DNA of 64,000 nucleotides, taken from Duganella sp. CF458 (GTDB lineage Bacteria > Pseudomonadota > Gammaproteobacteria > Burkholderiales > Burkholderiaceae_D). The notes under the pieces were generated by a model that was not told where the DNA came from, ran no database searches, and saw only the letters and a list, made by a program, of their open reading frames with translations. Shown piece by piece: positions 18,189 to 25,466 of the stretch; position 1 is the first letter of the stretch; each line of letters begins with the position of its first letter. The position numbers and the translations under genes were made by a program. The stretch lies in NCBI RefSeq assembly GCF_900113115.1, contig NZ_FOOF01000012.1, forward strand, positions 1 to 64,000, in the 5' to 3' direction.

Positions 18189-18986
18189 TTATTTCTTGCG
18201 GCGGCGGGCGATGCCCAGGCCAGCCATCCCCAGACCCAGCAAGGCCAGCGAAGTCGGCTCCGGGACTTCCTGCGACGGAGCGGCGGTCACGAATTCAGCG
18301 CCCCAGTTGTTCGACGCCAGGCCGTTCACGGTGGTGCTGCCCAGGAACGCGCCGGCGGTCGAGTACTGGTCGATGATGTTTGAGCCATTGCGCACGTACC
18401 ACAGGGTATCGCTCGATTGTTCGTACGCCAGGCTGCCGCGCGAGGACTGGTGCGCGAACTGGCTCAGAAGCGCGCCGCCCAGGGAGTACTGGTAAATATT
18501 ACGCATGTCCGAGACGAACAAGGTGCCCAGGGCGGAATCGAAGGTGATCCCGACCAGGTCAGAACCGGTGACGGAGAACATGGCGCTTGGGTTGGTCCAG
18601 TCCTTGTTGAAGCTGTAGATGGTGGCGTTGCTGTTGAATGCATTGCCGAGCGCGTAGTTGATGTCGCCGTTGACAGCGCCATCCACCGCAAAAATGGAAT
18701 TCGGGTTCGACGGCGCGGTCGCAAGGTAATTGCCGTTCAGGTCGAATTGCTGAGGCGCCGCGCTGCCCCAGTAGCGCGACAGCCAGATGCCGTCGCTGCG
18801 GGCCGCAATCGGGTAGGCACCGCCAAACGTGGTGGAAATGTCGGTGACGGTATTGCCTTGTACCGTTGCCAGGCGTGCCGAGTCGCCATTCGTGACGTAC
18901 AGGACGTCGATCGGTGCGGCACAGGCTTGAGTGGTAATCAGGCTGAGAAAAGCGGTTGCTGCGAAGAGTTTACCTACGGTATTCAT
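18189..18986 (-). CDS. PEP-CTERM sorting domain protein
   Basis: A 265-residue exported protein from the ATG at 18986. A signal peptide (residues ~1-23, ending in ACA) precedes a mature part with weak repeated motifs of the six-bladed-propeller kind (GIWLSRYWGS, LVGITFDSALGTLFVSDMRN, LAYEQSSDTLWYVRN). The C-terminus is a textbook PEP-CTERM signal: PEPTSLALLGLGMAGLGIARRRKK, read as the PEP motif, a membrane helix and a basic end. Such proteins are sorted by exosortase and released to the exopolysaccharide matrix. An upstream in-frame ATG at 18998 exists, but the later one has a GGAGG six bases away. That Shine-Dalgarno is buried in a perfect hairpin, which suggests translational control. Confidence 0.92.
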   Translation of the reverse strand: MNTVGKLFAATAFLSLITTQACAAPIDVLYVTNGDSARLATVQGNTVTDISTTFGGAYPIAARSDGIWLSRYWGSAAPQQFDLNGNYLATAPSNPNSIFAVDGAVNGDINYALGNAFNSNATIYSFNKDWTNPSAMFSVTGSDLVGITFDSALGTLFVSDMRNIYQYSLGGALLSQFAHQSSRGSLAYEQSSDTLWYVRNGSNIIDQYSTAGAFLGSTTVNGLASNNWGAEFVTAAPSQEVPEPTSLALLGLGMAGLGIARRRKK

Positions 18987-19015
18987 AATAGCCTCCAAGA
19001 AAATGGAGGCTATTA
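18986..19015 (-). promoter_or_regulatory. Perfect hairpin burying the ribosome-binding site of the PEP-CTERM gene
   Basis: On the minus strand TAATAGCCTCCA and TGGAGGCTATTA form an exact 12-bp stem around a 6-base loop. The right arm contains the GGAGG Shine-Dalgarno and ends on the A of the start codon (18986). If transcribed in full it would block ribosome entry until opened. Confidence 0.65.
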
Positions 19016-19160
19016 AGCAGAAAGTATGCCCAGTCCTTAAGCGCTTGATTCTTTTACCTTATTGTTTTTCGCTCAAATGCAAACCGGCATCAGTGTAAAG
19101 ATTTCCGACAGTCAAGACACATTGCTGCGGCCAGCGCTCCGGGCTGGCCGCATGTGCCAA

Positions 19161-19694
19161 TCAGCCTTTCTTGCTGGCTGCGCTGGCTTTTTCCACTTGC
19201 TGTTCAAAGGCGGTGACTGCATCGCGTGTGGCCTGGGTCACCTGTTCATAGCCTTTGAAGGCGTTCTCAATGGCGCTTTTCACAATTTCAACGGCATTGT
19301 CCGAGCCAGGGCGCACGTTCTTGGTCACGTCGTAGATCAGGGCGCTCAGGTTCGATTTGGCTTCGGCCAGGTGGGCGTCCGCGGCTTTGTGGAAGTCGTT
19401 CGACATCTCCGTCAGCAGGGCGCCCAGTTGCTGGTTATAGGCGTTGGTGGCGGCCATGCCGGGCTGCAGGCGGGCGTTGATCACGTTCATTGCTTCCTGC
19501 GGCGTGACGGAAGCGTTGACCTTGCGGCCGGCGTCGATCTGCTCGTCCAGCGCCTTGCGCGCCGTAGCGATATTCAAGGCCACCGCTTGCTCCACCCCTT
19601 GCATGGCGCGGTTGGTCAGGGTGTTGAAGGTCTCCAGCTGGAACTCAAACAGCGTCTTGGTGGCGGTGGCAAACTGCTCGGGATTCTGAAACAT
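19161..19694 (-). CDS. Phasin family protein
   Basis: A 177-residue phasin, the amphipathic coat protein of polyhydroxyalkanoate granules. The start MFQNPEQFATATKTLFEFQLETFNTLTNRAMQGVEQ (first part) and the centre AVALNIATARKALDE are typical of the Betaproteobacteria PhaP group. The whole chain is predicted helical with Ala-rich heptads, and it ends in a short Lys/Ala tail (QVEKASAASKKG). A longer reading frame extends upstream, but the ATG at 19694 follows an AAGGAG motif at good spacing and matches the family start. The gene stands alone. With the PHB-depolymerase-like esterase at 36-37 kb it points to a PHB-storing organism. Confidence 0.93.
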   Translation of the reverse strand: MFQNPEQFATATKTLFEFQLETFNTLTNRAMQGVEQAVALNIATARKALDEQIDAGRKVNASVTPQEAMNVINARLQPGMAATNAYNQQLGALLTEMSNDFHKAADAHLAEAKSNLSALIYDVTKNVRPGSDNAVEIVKSAIENAFKGYEQVTQATRDAVTAFEQQVEKASAASKKG

Positions 19695-19743
19695 ACGGTC
19701 TCCTTGTCGGTGTGGGATGGCGTTGCTTCTTGCATTGACTTCA

Positions 19744-19953
19744 TTATTTATTACGGACCAACTTTTCGCAATGGGCATCTTTAAAAGGGCCGGCCATTTG
19801 CACCCAGCCCTCGCCAAGCGGCGTTTGCGAGCAGGCGCGCTGGCCGTCGACGCGGCTTTGATACAGGTACCACCAGGCCGGGCGGGCGGTGGCGATGCCG
19901 GCGGCCAAGGCGGCCATGGCGGCAAGTAGCAGGATGGCGAGGTGTCGTTTCAT
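19744..19953 (-). CDS. Small membrane-anchored or secreted protein coupled to the sensor kinase
   Basis: A 69-residue protein with an N-terminal hydrophobic segment (HLAILLLAAMAALAAGIATA) that is either a signal peptide or a membrane anchor. A short exported part follows with two cysteines (RACSQ, DAHCEKLV) that could pair. Its ATG overlaps the stop of the sensor kinase gene by four bases (ATGA), so it is translated with it. I do not recognise the family. Coupling suggests a small accessory to the kinase, but this is inference. Confidence 0.68.
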   Translation of the reverse strand: MKRHLAILLLAAMAALAAGIATARPAWWYLYQSRVDGQRACSQTPLGEGWVQMAGPFKDAHCEKLVRNK

Positions 19954-22085
19954 CTCGGTGCGGCGGCCGGCAGGCGCATGGTGAAGGTGGCACCGTGGCC
20001 CGGCGTGCTGGCCGCGTCGATATGGCCCGCCAGTACGCCGGTCACGATATTGTGGGTGATGTACAGGCCAAGGCCCGACTGGCCGGCGCCGAGCCGCGTG
20101 GTGTAGAACGGATCGAATACGCGGTGCAGGTGCTCGGGGGGAATGCCGGCGCCATTGTCGGCCACCGACAGCAGCACGTCGCTACCCTCGGCGCTGGCGG
20201 TAATGGTGACCGTTGGTTCGCCATCGCCAGGCGCGGCAAAGGCGTGGATGATGCAATTGTCGATCAAATGTCCCAGCGCCTGGCTAAGCGGGATCGGGTA
20301 GCTGTCCAGCTGCAGGCCGGGCACCACGTCCAGCACCAGGATCGGGCGGGGTTGCGGCAGGCTGGCCCACATCGGCGCCAGGATTTCCTGCAATAGCTGG
20401 TCGAGGAAGAAGTGGCGGCGCTGGGTGTCGGTGGTTTCGACGGCGATCTGCTTGAAGCTGCCCACCAGGTTGGCGGCGCGCTGCAGGTTGCGCTGGATGA
20501 TGTCGCCCGCTTCGCGCGCACGCTCCAGGTAGGCCTCCAGCTCCGAGCGGCGGATGCCGGCTTCGACCTGGCTGCTCAAGGCGGCGGTGTGGTCGGCCAG
20601 CGTGGAGGCGGTGATCAGGCTATTGCCGATCGGGGTGTTCAATTCATGCGCCACGCCCGCCACCAGTGACCCGAGGGCGGCCAGCTTGTCGCGCCGCACC
20701 AGTTCATCCTGCGTCATGCTGAGGTTTTCCAGCGCCGCTTGCAGTTCTTCGCTGGTCAATTCGGCGTGTTGCTTGGCGCGCGTCAGTTCGGCGGTCCTGG
20801 CCTCGACCAATTCTTCCAGGTGGCTGCGGTGGCGCGCCAGTTCGGCTTCGCGGCGGGCGCGCTCAATGGCGATGCTGGCGAGGTGGCTGGCGACGCCGAT
20901 CAGGCGCTGTTCTTCATTATCCGGATGGCGCACGGTGCGGTAGTACATGGCGAAGGAGCCCAGTACCTTGTCCTCGTCCTGCATGATGGGCATGGACCAG
21001 CAGGCGCGCAGGCCGAAGTCGCGGATCAGGTCGAGGTAGGGCGCCCACAGCGGGTCGTGCTCGATGTCCGACACCACGACGGCTTCGCGGCGATGCATGG
21101 CGGTGCCGCAGGAGCCCACGCCGGGGCCGATCGCCATTCCTTCCAGCAGGGCCGCGTAGGCACCCGGCAGGCTGGGGCAGCAGGCGCAGTGCATGTGCGT
21201 GCCGTTTTCATCCAGCAGCATGACGGAGCACAGCACGCCCGGCGATTGCGATTCGACCAGCTGCACCAGCTTGTGCAGCGTGTCCTCCAGGGGCACGCCG
21301 CGCGCCATCATTTCCAGCAGCCGCTCCTGGCCGATGCGCAGGTCGTCGGCGCGCTGGGTGCCCGTGACGTCCACCAGGCGGATATGGAACAGGCGCCGGC
21401 CCGGCTTGGCGATCCTGACGCCGCGGGCATTGCATTCGACCATGCGCCCGCTGCTGTGGCGCAGGGACATGCGGTGCACGCGCAGCTCACCGGCCAGCAC
21501 GCTTTGCATCATGGCGTTCATTTCCAGCGGGTCGCAGAAGGCGGAAAACGGGGCGGTCAGCAACTCCAGGGCACTGCGGCCAAGCAGCTGTTCTGCGCGA
21601 TGATTCAGGTCGACCGGGCGGCCGCTGTCCATATCGATCAGCACCACCGCGTCCGGCGATGCTGCCGCCATCATGTGGTAGTTCACCTCCAGGTCGAAGC
21701 CGCCGATGCGCTGGCCTTGCAGCGCGAACAGCACATGGTCGACGACGCTGGTGGTGGCCAGGGGAAGGGTGAAGTAACCGTCGGCGCCGGCGCGGGCGGC
21801 ACGTTCCTTTTCATCGTTGGTCGGGCGGTGCGACATGAGCAGCACTGGAATGCGGCGGCTTGCATCGGCCTGCGTCAGCTGGCCGGTCAGTTCCAGCGCG
21901 GCGCCGCCGGCCAGCGCGGTATCGAGCAGCACCAATACCACGCCGCCGGCGGACGCCACTTCCAGCGCCAGTTGGCCGCTGGTGACCGACTCGACGCGGT
22001 AATCGTGCCGGGCGAGCGCCAGCTCCAGCGCCGCCACATCGAGACTGGCGCCGGTTGCCACGAGAATGGTGTTGTTCGGTTCCAC
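19950..22085 (-). CDS. Sensor histidine kinase with N-terminal receiver-like, PAS and GAF domains
   Basis: 711 residues, no membrane segments, so cytoplasmic. Order: a receiver-like domain (~1-125, VLVLLDTALAGGAAL), PAS (~140-260, MAAASPDAVVLIDMDSG), GAF (~270-420, HMHCACCPSLPGAYAALLEG, GSCGTAMHRREAVVVSDIE), a coiled linker (~420-480), HisKA (LAALGSLVAGVAHELNTPIGN, with the phospho-His) and HATPase_c (DNGAGIPPEHLHRVFDPFYTTRLG, SGLGLYI). The receiver has the Asp in LLDTALAG, but the usual Lys-Pro near its end reads LPLA, so phosphorylation there may be lost. No response regulator gene is adjacent, so its output partner is unknown. A 69-residue gene is coupled downstream. Confidence 0.88.
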   Translation of the reverse strand: MEPNNTILVATGASLDVAALELALARHDYRVESVTSGQLALEVASAGGVVLVLLDTALAGGAALELTGQLTQADASRRIPVLLMSHRPTNDEKERAARAGADGYFTLPLATTSVVDHVLFALQGQRIGGFDLEVNYHMMAAASPDAVVLIDMDSGRPVDLNHRAEQLLGRSALELLTAPFSAFCDPLEMNAMMQSVLAGELRVHRMSLRHSSGRMVECNARGVRIAKPGRRLFHIRLVDVTGTQRADDLRIGQERLLEMMARGVPLEDTLHKLVQLVESQSPGVLCSVMLLDENGTHMHCACCPSLPGAYAALLEGMAIGPGVGSCGTAMHRREAVVVSDIEHDPLWAPYLDLIRDFGLRACWSMPIMQDEDKVLGSFAMYYRTVRHPDNEEQRLIGVASHLASIAIERARREAELARHRSHLEELVEARTAELTRAKQHAELTSEELQAALENLSMTQDELVRRDKLAALGSLVAGVAHELNTPIGNSLITASTLADHTAALSSQVEAGIRRSELEAYLERAREAGDIIQRNLQRAANLVGSFKQIAVETTDTQRRHFFLDQLLQEILAPMWASLPQPRPILVLDVVPGLQLDSYPIPLSQALGHLIDNCIIHAFAAPGDGEPTVTITASAEGSDVLLSVADNGAGIPPEHLHRVFDPFYTTRLGAGQSGLGLYITHNIVTGVLAGHIDAASTPGHGATFTMRLPAAAPR

Positions 22086-22097
22086 TCTGCCAGTGTA

Positions 22098-22487
22098 TTA
22101 CACCTGCGGCGCGACGATGCGTTGCACGTTGTCCTCAATCCAGTCGACCAGCACTTCCAGGCGCTCGGCGACCTCCTGGCCGAGCGGTGTCAGGCTGTAC
22201 TCGACGTGCGGCGGAATCACGGGCAGGGCAGTGCGCAGCACGAAACCGTCTCCTTCCAGCGCGACCAGGGTTTGCGCCAGCATCTTTTCGCTGACGCCGC
22301 CCACTTCCTTGCGCAGTTGGCTGAAACGGTGCATGCCGCCGAGGAGCACCACCAGCACCAGGACGCCCCAGCGGCTGGTCACATGGCTCAAGATGGCCCG
22401 CGACGCACAATCGGGCGCCAGGACATTTCCCGGCTTTGCCGAGCGGCGGGCCAACGCTGCCCGCAGGGATTTTGAAGTTTTTTCCAT
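22098..22487 (-). CDS. HxlR-family transcriptional regulator, probable QorR-type repressor of qorB
   Basis: About 129 residues of the HxlR/DUF24 winged-helix family: CASRAILSHVTSRWGVLVLVVLLGGMHRFSQLRKEVGGVSEKMLAQTL (in part) and the wing region LVALEGDGFVLRTALPVIPPHVEYSLTPLGQ. The Cys at the start of the domain (APDCASR) is the position used for redox or electrophile sensing in HypR/QorR/YodB relatives. It is divergent from a QorB-type reductase, the same arrangement as E. coli qorR-qorB. It could start three codons earlier (22496), but direct repeats that look like its operator reach into that point. Likely autoregulated and relieved by quinones or aldehydes. Confidence 0.86.
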   Translation of the reverse strand: MEKTSKSLRAALARRSAKPGNVLAPDCASRAILSHVTSRWGVLVLVVLLGGMHRFSQLRKEVGGVSEKMLAQTLVALEGDGFVLRTALPVIPPHVEYSLTPLGQEVAERLEVLVDWIEDNVQRIVAPQV

Positions 22488-22518
22488 ACTTACCAAAAAG
22501 TACGTACTTACGAAAAGT
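22488..22518. promoter_or_regulatory. Tandem direct repeats, candidate HxlR operator
   Basis: ACTTACCAAAAAGT and ACTTACGAAAAGT are near-identical repeats separated by ACGT. They contain the palindrome AGTACGTACT, lie between the divergent regulator and qorB, and sit upstream of a TATTAT -10-like sequence at about 22531. Confidence 0.45.
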
Positions 22519-22569
22519 TAGTGTTGGTCCTATTATAGCCCTACATCGTTTTCAACCAAGGAGAAAAAC

Positions 22570-23421
22570 ATGATCGTCGTAACTGGAGCCTCGGGCGCAT
22601 TGGGTCAATTGGTGGTGCAAGGCTTGCTGGAGAAGGTGCCGGCAGCCCAAATCGTTGCCGCCGTGCGTGATCCGGGCAAAGTGGCGCACCTGGCGGCGCG
22701 TGGTGTGCAGGTACGCCGCGCGGACTACACCGATCCGGCCAGCCTGGATTCCGCGTTGGCAGGCGCCGACCGCGTGCTGCTGGTTTCGGGCAATGAGGTC
22801 GGCAAACGCGTGCCGCAGCACCGCGCCGTGGTCGACGCGGCCAAGCGCGCCGGCGTAAAGCTGCTGGCTTACACCAGCATCCTGCGCGCCGATACCTCCA
22901 CATTGCGCCTGGCCGAAGAACACGTCGCCACCGAAGCGGCGATCCGCAACAGCGGCCTGGCTTACTCCCTGTTGCGCAATGGCTGGTATTTCGAGAACTT
23001 CGGCGGCCGCATCCAGGGCGCTGCGCAGCGCGGCGAAATGGTGGGCAGTGCAGGGGATGGCCGTATTTCTGCCGCCGCCCGCGCCGACTATGCAGCTGCC
23101 GCTGTGGCCGTGCTGACCGCGGAAGCACCGCAGCAAGTCTATGAACTGGCGGGCAGCACCTCGTTCACACTGGCCGAACTGACCGCCGAAGCGGCGCGCC
23201 AGGCGGGCAAGGCTGCCGCATATCGCGAATTGCCGCAGGCGGACTTCGCCGCTGTGCTGGCCGGCGTGGGCGTGCCGGCGCCATGGCCTGAATTGCTGGC
23301 CGACTCGGATGCCGGTTCGGCGCGCGGCGATTTGTTCGATGATGGAAAAGCGCTGGAGAAGCTGATCGGCCGCCCAACCCGCAGCCTGTCGCAGGCAGTG
23401 GAAGCGGCGCTGAACGCGTAA
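22570..23421 (+). CDS. qorB: NAD(P)H:quinone oxidoreductase, QorB/NmrA type
   Basis: A 283-residue atypical short-chain dehydrogenase of the NmrA/QorB group, the usual length. It begins with the nucleotide-binding motif VVTGASGALGQLVV and continues VAAVRDPGKVAHLAARGVQVRRADYTD, as in E. coli QorB. Further family blocks are KLLAYTSILRAD, LRNGWYFENF and YELAGSTSFTLAEL. It reduces quinones using NADPH in the cytoplasm and is thought to protect against quinone stress. An AAGGAGAAA ribosome-binding site lies just upstream. It is divergent from an HxlR-type regulator and ends at a strong bidirectional terminator shared with a tRNA-Leu unit. Confidence 0.93.
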   Translation: MIVVTGASGALGQLVVQGLLEKVPAAQIVAAVRDPGKVAHLAARGVQVRRADYTDPASLDSALAGADRVLLVSGNEVGKRVPQHRAVVDAAKRAGVKLLAYTSILRADTSTLRLAEEHVATEAAIRNSGLAYSLLRNGWYFENFGGRIQGAAQRGEMVGSAGDGRISAAARADYAAAAVAVLTAEAPQQVYELAGSTSFTLAELTAEAARQAGKAAAYRELPQADFAAVLAGVGVPAPWPELLADSDAGSARGDLFDDGKALEKLIGRPTRSLSQAVEAALNA

Positions 23422-23425
23422 ATGA

Positions 23426-23453
23426 AAAAAGCTCCCGGAAGGGAGCTTTTTTC
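23426..23453. terminator. Bidirectional Rho-independent terminator between qorB and tRNA-Leu
   Basis: AGCTCCC-GGAA-GGGAGCT forms a 7-bp stem with runs of A on the left and T on the right, so it can end transcripts from both directions. Confidence 0.9.
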
Positions 23454-23464
23454 TACGGAATTCT

Positions 23465-23549
23465 TGGTGCCCACGGAGGGACTCGAACCCCCACACCTCG
23501 CGGCACATGGACCTGAACCATGCGCGTCTACCAATTCCGCCACGTGGGC
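23465..23549 (-). tRNA. tRNA-Leu (anticodon CAG), copy 1
   Basis: 85 nt including an encoded CCA. The acceptor GCCCACG pairs with CGTGGGC, the anticodon stem CATGG/CCATG holds loop TTCAGGT (anticodon CAG), there is a long variable arm as in class II tRNAs, and the T loop is TTCGAGT. It is second in a two-copy unit with the next tRNA (33 bp apart). Confidence 0.97.
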
Positions 23550-23582
23550 ACTGTTACTGCATTTGTCTCAGAAGGTAGCGTT

Positions 23583-23667
23583 TGGTGCCCACGGAGGGAC
23601 TCGAACCCCCACACCTCGCGGCACATGGACCTGAACCATGCGCGTCTACCAATTCCGCCACGTGGGC
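23583..23667 (-). tRNA. tRNA-Leu (anticodon CAG), copy 2
   Basis: Identical to copy 1 over all 85 nt, encoded CCA included. It lies upstream of copy 1 with no terminator between them, so both are probably processed from one transcript. Confidence 0.97.
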
Positions 23668-23801
23668 GCTAACTTCTTCAACTCTCTGCTGCAGTGTTGT
23701 GTGCAACAGAGGCACGCATATTAATGGTCGAGACCGAATCGGTCAAGTGTTAATTAATATTTTCGTGCAACTTTCCATTCCGGGCTTGAGTGGAAGCGGA
23801 A

Positions 23802-23830
23802 AACAAAAAAGCCGCTTCTCAGCGGCTTTT
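23802..23830 (-). terminator. Rho-independent terminator of tRNA-Leu copy 3
   Basis: AAGCCGCT-TCTC-AGCGGCTT hairpin followed on the minus strand by a run of T. It lies 12 bp after the tRNA and separates copy 3 from copies 2 and 1. Confidence 0.87.
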
Positions 23831-23842
23831 CTGCGGAATTTT

Positions 23843-23927
23843 TGGTGCCCACGGAGGGACTCGAACCCCCACACCTCGCGGCACATGGACCTGAACCATG
23901 CGCGTCTACCAATTCCGCCACGTGGGC
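23843..23927 (-). tRNA. tRNA-Leu (anticodon CAG), copy 3
   Basis: Same 85-nt sequence as the other copies, CCA encoded. It has its own terminator and therefore its own promoter or one shared with the metalloprotease gene upstream, whose stop codon is 64 bp away. Confidence 0.97.
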
Positions 23928-23991
23928 ATTGTCGCGTTGTTCTGCAACGAGGCACGCATAGTAATGGCCTGCTGCCCACGCGTCAAGTCAA

Positions 23992-25062
23992 TTATGAAAG
24001 CTTGTTGGAACGGCCACGCTGGCGCACCGCAAGCAGTAGCAGTCCGGCGCCCAGCATGGCCCAGCCCGATGGTTCGGGAATGACCGCGACGTTCCAGCCA
24101 ATCGCGTCCATGGCCAGGATGTCGTTGCCGGTAATGTGCAAGGTTTCGCCCAGGCCGGCGGTCGGGTCCATCAATCCGATGAACAGGTTGTCCTTCCAGT
24201 GGCTGGCCTGGCGGCCGTCGCCGAAGTTCACGCCGGTGGAAAATTCCGGCCCAACAGTTGTGCCGTCCAGCGAAAAGTATTTGCTGCGATTGTCGGCAGT
24301 CCAGTCGATCACGCCATGCGCCGCGCTCATGGCGGAATGGCGGAACAGGTCGAGCGTGGAGACGTAGGTGAACAGGTTGTCGTTAAAGGGACCGTTATAG
24401 GGTGGGGAATTGCCGTCCAGGATATCGACCCCGCTGATGAAGCCCAGCACATGGCCGATCTCATGCGCCGCCACGCCGACAAAGTCGAAGGCATTGGCGT
24501 CGGTGCCGTTGTTCGGGTTGAAGTCGAAATTGAAGTTGCTGTTGAACTGGATGAAGCCGTCGCAATTGCCGATGCAGCCCGGCAGGGATTGCGGCGTGAC
24601 GGCCAGGCCGATGGCTTTGGCTTCGGCGTTGGTGATGGAGAGGATCTGGTTGTTGGCGTCGCTATCATTGTCGACGTAGGGTGTCGCGCTGCCGGCGCCG
24701 TGCGGATTGTTGGCGGTGCGGTTGATCAGCATGCCGAAAGTCGCGCCGCCGGGCAGGTGGGCGACCGCGGTGGCGTCGGCTGCGGAGGTCGCATCGGCCG
24801 CCAGGGCGTTGCGGACCGAGGCATAGGTGTGGAAGTCTTCTGCCGAGGCCGCTTGCCCGAGAATCCCGCCGCCAAGCGAGTTGAAGCCGACCGTCAAATT
24901 TATCGTCACATTATCGTTCAGCAAACTTGACCAGCGTGCGGCCGCCGCCTGGAAGCCTTGCTGCGCCTGGATCGAGGTGCCGGCGACATATGAAAAATTG
25001 AAAACCGGTGCTGCGGTGGCGGTACTGGCGGCCAGCAATAGGCCGGCGAGCAATGTTTTCAT
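23992..25062 (-). CDS. NF038122-type PEP-CTERM zinc metalloprotease
   Basis: A 356-residue secreted protease. A signal peptide covers residues ~1-17 (ending TATA). The zinc motif HEIGHVLGF near residue 200 has two histidines, a catalytic Glu and a third ligand region, as in metzincin-like enzymes. GFIQFNSNFNFDFNPNNGT before it is conserved in this family. The C-terminus PEPSGWAMLGAGLLLLAVRQR is a PEP-CTERM exosortase signal. It probably acts at the cell surface or in the matrix. TAGGAG lies just ahead of the ATG. The gene sits between tRNA-Leu copies 3 and 4 on the same strand, an arrangement that suggests insertion or duplication within a tRNA array. Confidence 0.92.
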   Translation of the reverse strand: MKTLLAGLLLAASTATAAPVFNFSYVAGTSIQAQQGFQAAAARWSSLLNDNVTINLTVGFNSLGGGILGQAASAEDFHTYASVRNALAADATSAADATAVAHLPGGATFGMLINRTANNPHGAGSATPYVDNDSDANNQILSITNAEAKAIGLAVTPQSLPGCIGNCDGFIQFNSNFNFDFNPNNGTDANAFDFVGVAAHEIGHVLGFISGVDILDGNSPPYNGPFNDNLFTYVSTLDLFRHSAMSAAHGVIDWTADNRSKYFSLDGTTVGPEFSTGVNFGDGRQASHWKDNLFIGLMDPTAGLGETLHITGNDILAMDAIGWNVAVIPEPSGWAMLGAGLLLLAVRQRGRSNKLS

Positions 25063-25181
25063 GGCGGTCTCCTACGGATTGATGGGGTAGGGAAGATGCC
25101 GCAAGAAGTATGCGCACCGCCATGGCGCTGTGGCGCACATCAGGCGGAAGCATTGAGGCGTCAATAAATCCGACGCTGAAA

Positions 25182-25212
25182 ACAAAAAAGCCGCTGAATA
25201 ATCAGCGGCTTC
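25182..25212 (-). terminator. Rho-independent terminator of tRNA-Leu copy 4
   Basis: GCCGCTGA-ATAA-TCAGCGGC hairpin, 8 bp, followed on the minus strand by a run of T. It resembles the terminator after copy 3 but has a different loop. Confidence 0.87.
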
Positions 25213-25225
25213 TCTGCGGAATTTT

Positions 25226-25310
25226 TGGTGCCCACGGAGGGACTCGAACCCCCACACCTCGCGGCACATGGACCTGAACCATGCGCGTCTACCAATTCCG
25301 CCACGTGGGC
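25226..25310 (-). tRNA. tRNA-Leu (anticodon CAG), copy 4
   Basis: Identical 85-nt tRNA-Leu(CAG) with encoded CCA, followed by its own terminator. It lies upstream of the metalloprotease gene and divergent from rnr. Confidence 0.97.
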
Positions 25311-25466
25311 ATTAGCAACAACATCTGCTATCATACTGCTTTGGTGAGTTTTGCGCCAGATGAACTTTCATTCCACGCTGCACATCGACTCGCCATACCC
25401 GCATCGCTGCGAGAGCCAGAATTATAGAGGAAACTCAGCCGATGTCAAAGGGCCTGCGAAAGATTT

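Noticed and set aside
20739..22475. A 578-codon plus-strand open frame opposite the sensor kinase
   Set aside because: It runs over the kinase and into the HxlR-type regulator. It is a composition artefact.
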